From: Stygiobacter sp.
GTDB lineage: Bacteria; Pseudomonadota; Alphaproteobacteria; Rhodospirillales; Magnetospirillaceae
Length of the DNA: 64,000 nt
Reading direction: 5' to 3'
Assembly (NCBI GenBank): GCA_006218045.1
Contig: VBWB01000010.1
Span: forward strand, 48,813 to 112,812
Position numbers and translations under genes: made by a program. The notes beneath the pieces are model-generated. The model saw nothing but the letters and a program-made list of their open reading frames with translations. It searched no databases and was not told where the DNA came from. Below are positions 58,426 through 64,000 of this stretch, piece by piece; the stretch's first letter is position 1, and each line of letters opens with the position of its first letter.

Positions 58426-58731
58426 CTACTTGCCGAAAATCACCACCTCGTCGCTGCGGCCCATGTTCAGCATGGCGCGGGCGCGTTCTTCCAGCATGTC
58501 GGGGTCCAGATGGTCGGGGCGCAGCAGCAGCACCCGGTGTTCCAGCGCCTGGCGTTCGGTCGAGACTGTGGCTAATTGCATCTCGGCGGTCAGGATTTCC
58601 TTGTCGAGCCGCACCCAAGCCAGCACCCCGCGATCACCTTCCACCGTGTGGTAGGCGAAATAAGCCAAGGCACCGACACCGATCAACGGGCCCATGACAT
58701 GGCGCAGATAGCGGTTGAGTTCTTTCAACAT
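58426..58731 (-). CDS. ftsB: FtsB/DivIC-like septum formation initiator
   Basis: Single TM then coiled-coil LDKEILTAEMQLATVSTERQALEHRVLLLRPDHLDPDMLEERARAMLNMGRSDEVVIF. Confidence 0.85.
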   Translation of the reverse strand: MLKELNRYLRHVMGPLIGVGALAYFAYHTVEGDRGVLAWVRLDKEILTAEMQLATVSTERQALEHRVLLLRPDHLDPDMLEERARAMLNMGRSDEVVIFGK

Positions 58732-59075
58732 GGAAGCGATGGGATCACAGCAAGATTCGTGACGTCAACAAGATGTGAATGGCTTGATTCATTTTCTTGA
58801 ACGAAACGTCACTTCTGTGACGAAAAAGACTCACTTTGTCACCGACAAATGAGAACATCACGCGAATCTAGCATGGGCTGGTTAACTTGACGTTAGTATG
58901 TGGGGTTTGCTTAAAATTTTATTCAAATAGTTTATAGGCTGGGTAATGCCCCAGGCACTAAGGGGCGCGGAACGTAAGATTTTCGCGGCAAGCGGAGCGA
59001 GGAGATTTGGATGAAGAAGAGTCGTTTTCACCAGCACGGATTCGGTGCAAAAGCGGGACTGAAAATCAGGCCACC

Positions 59076-59291
59076 GGCCGATCACGCGGCAGCCTGACGA
59101 CCAAAATCGTCGTAATGGTCGATGCGCTGGCGGTCATCCCGCCAAAAGCAGATCGCGCCGCCGAAGTCCCCTGCGACTTCGCCGCGTATCGCTGGCGCCG
59201 CTGGAGCGAAAACTTCTTCTGCACTCTCAAAGAGTCGTGCCGCGTCGCTACCCGCGATGCCAAAACGGATTGCCGCTTCAAAGCGGCAATC
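59076..59291 (+). pseudogene. Internally deleted IS5-family transposase remnant
   Basis: In-frame ATGRSRGSLTTKIVVMVDAL joined to AVIPPKADRAAEVPCDFAAYRWRRWSENFFCTLKESCRVATRDAKTDCRFKAAI, matching the GRSRGGLTTKIHALVDAL and VIPPxxNR...RxxxExFFxxLKxxRRIATRYDK blocks of IS5 transposases. Confidence 0.85.
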
Positions 59292-59327
59292 CAACCCCGT
59301 CGGCGCGTTCTTGGTTCTCAAGTGGCT

Positions 59328-60146
59328 CTAATACCCGTCCAACGACAATCCCTTGGCCCGGCGTACCTCGACCATACGGGCGCGGCGCATCTGGTATTCG
59401 GACAGACGGGCCTGACGATAGGCGGCGGCAATGATCCGGGCTTCATCCTGAACGGTGGATTGTTGATCGCGCCAAGCTTTGCGCTGCTCCTCGATGCGGG
59501 CGTTGGACGGTGGCACCGGCCCCGGTCCCTTGCCCGGCTTGATCGACGGTATCTGCGGCCGCTGGCGGGTGGCCAGGGCGGCCATCTGGGTGCCGGGACC
59601 GTCCCATACCTTCATCAACCGCTCGCGATAGGCGGCGGCCAGATGTGGGGTCTGGCTGTGGTAATAGGATGCCGCCGTCACCCAATTGTCGGTGGCGCCG
59701 AACAATCCCGTCAAGAAGCGGGCGGCATAGCCCACATTGGCCACCGGCTCGAACGCCTCGTCCAGCGAGGCGAAGGCGGTGGGGTGATACATCAGATTGA
59801 TCTGCATACAGCCGACATCGATACTTTTGACGCCCTTGCCTTGCAGGCGTCGGACTTCGGCAATGGCTTCCGCCTTGGTGGGGAAATATTTGCCCTGCCC
59901 CTGCGACGTCACCGTCCACGGCCAGGCAAGGGTTGCCTTGTAGTCGCGGTCGTACCGCCCCGATTCGACCACCGAGATGGAATTGAGCAGACGGGCGGGA
60001 ATGCTGTACAGCCGCTCGTTTTTGCCGGCCTCCTCGGCGCATTGGGCCTCGGGCGGCAGGGACGGCGCAGCCTGGGCGGCCTGGGACAGCACGCATGCGG
60101 CCAGCATCGCCCCCCCAATCGCCATCATCCGCGGATTTACGCCCAT
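59328..60146 (-). CDS. Lytic transglycosylase (SLT domain)
   Basis: Signal peptide; LLNSISVVESGRYDRDYKATLAWPWTVTSQGQGKYFPTK...SIDVGCMQINLMYHPTAF...ARFLTGLFGATDNWVTAASYYHS. Confidence 0.9.
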   Translation of the reverse strand: MGVNPRMMAIGGAMLAACVLSQAAQAAPSLPPEAQCAEEAGKNERLYSIPARLLNSISVVESGRYDRDYKATLAWPWTVTSQGQGKYFPTKAEAIAEVRRLQGKGVKSIDVGCMQINLMYHPTAFASLDEAFEPVANVGYAARFLTGLFGATDNWVTAASYYHSQTPHLAAAYRERLMKVWDGPGTQMAALATRQRPQIPSIKPGKGPGPVPPSNARIEEQRKAWRDQQSTVQDEARIIAAAYRQARLSEYQMRRARMVEVRRAKGLSLDGY

Positions 60147-60400
60147 TTCATCGACCCTGGGGAATTGCCAAATACCCAAATCCAAATGCATGCGCCATGC
60201 CACTTATGGAAATATTGCAATCGAAAGAACGACATGCCTGGAATGCGTTGATGCAAAATCAAGCAATTCCGTACCTTTAACACCTTTTTGCCGATTCTGG
60301 ACGCATTTTCCGCTTGCGTGAAGGCGCCGAACCCCTTAATTATTGCACTGCAACAAACGGAAAGTCTCCTGACCTATTCCCTTGTTGCCTTTCTTGGACG

Positions 60401-60419
60401 TTTCCTCCCTAAACTTGAG
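60401..60419 (+). repeat. 19-bp direct repeat, left copy (putative att core)
   Basis: TTTCCTCCCTAAACTTGAG; identical to 63658-63676. Confidence 0.85.
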
Positions 60420-60448
60420 CCGCTGGTGCAAACCAGCGGCCTTTTTTT
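60419..60448 (+). terminator. Intrinsic terminator
   Basis: GCCGCTGGT GCAA ACCAGCGGC followed by CTTTTTTT. Confidence 0.9.
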
Positions 60449-60500
60449 GCTTATTTTACAATACGTTAGCGGAATCTGTCGAAGTGCCCCACAGTGCCAT

Positions 60501-60524
60501 TGTGGTACACTTTGTGGTACAGGT
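60501..60524 (+). repeat. Two tandem 12-bp iterons
   Basis: TGTGGTACACTT TGTGGTACAGGT. Confidence 0.85.
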
Positions 60525-60853
60525 CTTGGCGCAAATTGTGGGGCGTTATCCGCGCACCGCAATATCCTGGCGTTTGACGAGTTTGACAGGCGAACGGAAA
60601 CCGGCAGCAACAACCATGCCCTTGGCCCAGGACACGCTACAGTTCAAGAAGGTGCTGAACAACCAGTCCCTGGGGAGCGCGAGCCGATCATTGGCTGAGT
60701 GGGCAACTTCCTGAAACTTCACAACAAACTTTCGGCACGTCCGCGCCCGACAAGTTCGGTTATCCTCGCGGCGGCCGACAATACTCAGTATCGCGCTGGC
60801 TACCTTGCATGTCGCCATCATCTTCCGCGGTGTGCGTCCGCCGACAAGGTCGG

Positions 60854-61636
60854 CTAACCCAAGCGATTGAGCCACAGACTCATCAGTCCGGTGCGGCCCC
60901 TAACGCCATATTTGTGATAGATCGACTTGGCGTATTGGTGGACCGTGTTGGCCGATAGACCCAGGCGGGCTGCAATCTCCTTCTCGGAGGCATCGGTCAG
61001 CAATTCCGTCAGCGTCCTGCGCTCGGCGGGCGAGAGCGGTGTAGAGGCCACCAACAGGTGATGTTCCAACATCAGACGGCGGTGGAACCATTTCATGCCG
61101 CGCACGATCTGCGCCACCAAGGCCGTATCCTCGGCCGTAAAAGCACCGCGCCGGGATGACGCCTGGACGGAGAAAACACATTCGGCGTCTTTAGACAGTG
61201 GAAAAAGAGCGAAGATGCAGTCGTATACGTCGCGGCTTTCGAAGAGGGTCTTGTAATAGCTCTGCTCGAACCAATCGGACGGCATGGTCTGGCGGATGCT
61301 GAGGGTACGAAATTGATTTCCCGCTCCCTCCAAAGTGCGGAGAGACAAGGGGTCGACCTCGCGCTTCGCCCAGCGCCGTCTTAGCTCTTCGATGCCGACG
61401 GCGTTCAGCGGATCATCGACCAGATATTTTATCTGAGCGATGCGCCAGCCGCGCAACGGGTCGCAGGGATCGTCTGCCGTGCGCACCGCTCCGATCCAGC
61501 CGACATTCTTGGCCGCCAGCATGTCGGCAAGTCGGGTCATCAGGTAGAGGCAAGCATCATCTGTCTTCACTGCGTCGAAGTCAGCCAGTTTATCCCACAA
61601 CTGGATGACGGCGTCGTTTTGCACCCTGCAATCCAT
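60854..61636 (-). CDS. LuxR-family HTH regulator
   Basis: C-terminal LSPAERRTLTELLTDASEKEIAARLGLSANTVHQYAKSIYHKYGVRGRTGLMSL. Confidence 0.9.
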   Translation of the reverse strand: MDCRVQNDAVIQLWDKLADFDAVKTDDACLYLMTRLADMLAAKNVGWIGAVRTADDPCDPLRGWRIAQIKYLVDDPLNAVGIEELRRRWAKREVDPLSLRTLEGAGNQFRTLSIRQTMPSDWFEQSYYKTLFESRDVYDCIFALFPLSKDAECVFSVQASSRRGAFTAEDTALVAQIVRGMKWFHRRLMLEHHLLVASTPLSPAERRTLTELLTDASEKEIAARLGLSANTVHQYAKSIYHKYGVRGRTGLMSLWLNRLG

Positions 61637-61739
61637 CTACTCTCCGTCGCCCCCCGACGGCTCCTATTTAGGGGAATAGCCATGACTTGCGCAATGGTAT
61701 ATCCGCATGATGTCTGTGCTTTTGGGGTAAAGCCGGTAG

Positions 61740-63353
61740 ATGAAAACATATTGGTTGGCGGCGTTGGCCGCATTCGGGACGTTGGCGGCCGGTGGGGCGG
61801 CGGCTGGAGAGGACAAGTGGGGCGCCCATCTCGATTTGGAAGGCAAGGCCGGCACCAAGCGCAATCTGGGCGAGGCCGACCTGTTCCTGCCAGTGGCGCA
61901 GGACGACCGGACCTTGCTGTTTGCCGATCTGCGCACCCGCCTGGACGATGAAGGCAGCCGTGAAGGCAATTTCGGCCTGGGCATCAGACGGATGCTGGAG
62001 AGTGGTTGGAATCTTGGCGGTTATGGTTTTCTCGACCGCCGTCGCAGTACATACTCCAATTACTTCAACCAGATGACTGTGGGTGCCGAAGCGCTGTCGC
62101 TGGACTGGGATTTCCGTGTCAACGGCTATGTGCCGGTGGGGCGGACCTCCTACCAGGAGGACAGCCTCAGCACCGCCGAAATTTCCGGAGCCGGCGTGAT
62201 CTTCCGGGGCGGCGAGGAACGCAGCCTGGGCGGTTTCGACGCCGAGATCGGCTGGCGAATTCCGATCTTCGCGGACGACGCGGACCGGCAAGTGCGCGTC
62301 TATGCCGGCGGCTACCGCTTTGCCGACGAGGGCATCCCCATGGTCGCCGGCCCGCGCGGCCGCGCCGAGATGGTGTTCGACGAAGTGCCCGGCCTATGGG
62401 AGGGCTCGCGCCTAGCGCTGGGGGCGGAACTCCAGAACGACGACCCGCGCGGCACCCAGGGCTTCCTGTCGGCCCGGCTGCGCATCCCGTTGCAGGCCGG
62501 GGCCAAGCCGTCGCGGCTGACGCCCATGGAACGCCGCATGGCCGACCCCATCGTCCGCGACATCGACGTGGTGGCGCAGGCGGGCGCCTTCGGCGCGGCG
62601 GAGACGGCGACGACGACCGGCGGCAATGCCATCTCGGTGGTCAGCAGCGCCACCACCACCGGCGCCGACCTGCCCGCCGCCATCACCGCTGCGGGAGCCA
62701 ACTCGACGGTGATCCTGTCGGGCAGCTTCAGCCCCACCGCCACCACCACCTTGCAGACGGGCCAAACGGTGATGGGCGGAGGCTCGCTCACCGTGCGCAG
62801 CCCTTCGGGTCGCACCGCAACCCTGACCCTGTCATCGGCCACCGTTTCCACCACCATTGCAGCTGCCGGTGCCGCCACCACCACCCCGGGCTTCATGATG
62901 GCCACCGACAGCACGCTCACCGGCCTGACCATCAGCTTCAGCCGTAGTGCGGGAAATGGTGCCTATGGCGTCTATGCCACCAACATCAGCGGCGCCACGA
63001 TTTCCAACAACACCATCACCGGAACCGAAACCGGAGCCAACACAGGCGCCGGCGTGGTCATCGGCGACGGAAGCTCCAATATCACGGTCAGCAACAACAC
63101 CATCACCGGAACCACCGGCGCCGGAGCCAACGCGTTTGCGCTCGGCGTCGTCAACGCTGGCGGCGGCGCGGCGGCGACGGTGACGGGAAACACCCTCAGC
63201 GCCTCCGGCGGTTCGACCAACAACTATTTCCTCTTCAGCAACAACGGCACGTTCAACACCGGCTCGACCGGCAACGTCAAGGGCAGCGGGACTTGTTCCA
63301 GTGCCGGGACCACCGGCAACGCCTCTTTCACCGACGGATCGACTTGTCCGTAA
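61740..63353 (+). CDS. Inverse autotransporter: N-terminal beta-barrel plus C-terminal parallel beta-helix passenger
   Basis: KWGAHLDLEGKAGTKRNLGEADLFLPVAQDDRTLLFADLRTRLDDEGSREGNFGLGIRRML...GWNLGGYGFLDRRRS is typical inverse-autotransporter barrel text; passenger has GATISNNTITGTETG / NITVSNNTITGTTG beta-helix coils. Confidence 0.88.
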   Translation: MKTYWLAALAAFGTLAAGGAAAGEDKWGAHLDLEGKAGTKRNLGEADLFLPVAQDDRTLLFADLRTRLDDEGSREGNFGLGIRRMLESGWNLGGYGFLDRRRSTYSNYFNQMTVGAEALSLDWDFRVNGYVPVGRTSYQEDSLSTAEISGAGVIFRGGEERSLGGFDAEIGWRIPIFADDADRQVRVYAGGYRFADEGIPMVAGPRGRAEMVFDEVPGLWEGSRLALGAELQNDDPRGTQGFLSARLRIPLQAGAKPSRLTPMERRMADPIVRDIDVVAQAGAFGAAETATTTGGNAISVVSSATTTGADLPAAITAAGANSTVILSGSFSPTATTTLQTGQTVMGGGSLTVRSPSGRTATLTLSSATVSTTIAAAGAATTTPGFMMATDSTLTGLTISFSRSAGNGAYGVYATNISGATISNNTITGTETGANTGAGVVIGDGSSNITVSNNTITGTTGAGANAFALGVVNAGGGAAATVTGNTLSASGGSTNNYFLFSNNGTFNTGSTGNVKGSGTCSSAGTTGNASFTDGSTCP

Positions 63354-63567
63354 CGAACCCCGCCATGCCTGGAATTACGGTGACGGTGCGCCCGACTCCC
63401 GGAATCCAGGCAGCCTAACGCGCTGATCTTTAACAAGAGAAGATTCGCCGCCAGCCCCCTTCCCTCCGCCATTTACCTTGCGAATCAGTTTCTTGTTTCT
63501 CGGTGGACGCCAGGGAGAAAGAACTCAATCTCTGACCGGAAACAATCAGGGGAACAGGTCACCTCGC

Positions 63568-63603
63568 GTATCACAGTTTGTATCACGGTTTGTATCACAG
63601 CGG
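63568..63603 (+). repeat. Three tandem 12-bp iterons
   Basis: GTATCACAGTTT GTATCACGGTTT GTATCACAGCGG. Confidence 0.88.
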
Positions 63604-63657
63604 AGTTGGAAAAGTGGCGGAAACCAAGCGTTCCGCGGCCTCCGTCAACAGAATGCA

Positions 63658-63676
63658 TTTCCTCCCTAAACTTGAG
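63658..63676 (+). repeat. 19-bp direct repeat, right copy (putative att core)
   Basis: TTTCCTCCCTAAACTTGAG; identical to 60401-60419. Confidence 0.85.
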
Positions 63677-63702
63677 TCTGCACTTCGGGGCAGGCTTTTT
63701 TT
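63675..63702 (+). terminator. Intrinsic terminator
   Basis: AGTCTGC ACTTCGGG GCAGGCT TTTTTT. Confidence 0.75.
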
Positions 63703-63761
63703 GGCTGAAATCAAGGTGTTGGCTTATATATAAGCGGCATGGAATTTAGAGCATCGCGCCT

Positions 63762-63980
63762 TTAATCTGAGACATATCCGGCATGCTTGAGGTAGTTCCA
63801 GCATTCGTCGGCCGTATAGAGATCGCAGATGCTGCCGACGGCCTCCCATAGGGCGCTGATCGTGCGCGCGCCAACACGTGCGTGAATTTGTGCCTGGAGG
63901 GCGCAAAGGCAAGCGGGGGCCTCGTAGTGACGCGCGTCGGCTTTTTGATGCGATCTTGTGGTTGGCGCGTTCAGGGGCAC
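63762..63980 (-). pseudogene. IS630-family transposase C-terminal remnant
   Basis: QIHARVGARTISALWEAVGSICDLYTADECWNYLKHAGYVSD matches the IS630 C-terminal RTxxALWxAIxxxLDxFTPxECxNYxxHAGY pattern; upstream part looks degenerate and may continue beyond the window. Confidence 0.65.
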
Positions 63981-64000
63981 GTTGGCGCGATTTGCCCGAG

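Noticed and set aside
59267-59292. Palindrome GGATTGCCGC-TTCAAA-GCGGCAATCC
   Set aside because: Could be an IS5 end or a chance hairpin in the relic; folded into the IS5-remnant call rather than a separate feature.

Overview
This 64 kb window looks like an alphaproteobacterial chromosome, probably Rhodospirillales / Magnetospirillum-like judging from protein style and synteny; no database search was possible. Most of it is housekeeping: glnE, tyrS, anmK, pstB-phoU, a cobN-cobW-cobU cobalamin run, tsaD / hemC-hemD-mic60-hemY, cyaY, rpmE, iorAB-paaK, a gabD-like gene, trmJ, cimA and ftsB. Signalling genes are prominent: two class III nucleotidyl cyclases, a GGDEF protein, an MCP, three LuxR-type regulators and one LuxI. 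The parts most worth a second look are: (1) a luxR-luxI locus followed by two small, opposed, apparently paralogous helical ORFs and a B12/radical-SAM enzyme; (2) a 3.3 kb segment at 60.4-63.7 kb bounded by a 19-bp direct repeat with 12-bp-period iterons inside each end, carrying a LuxR regulator and an inverse autotransporter with a beta-helix passenger but no integrase; (3) a three-copy intergenic multi-hairpin repeat family that supplies stop codons to adjacent genes; (4) an AT-rich DUF3800 insertion next to an 18-nt exact match to the 16S rRNA 5' end; (5) a TPR-SLOG-like-cyclase fusion and a membrane cyclase with an in-frame G11 tract; (6) an EpmC-like HExxH protein; (7) IS5 and IS630 remnants. 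No CRISPR array, rRNA operon or convincing tRNA was seen.
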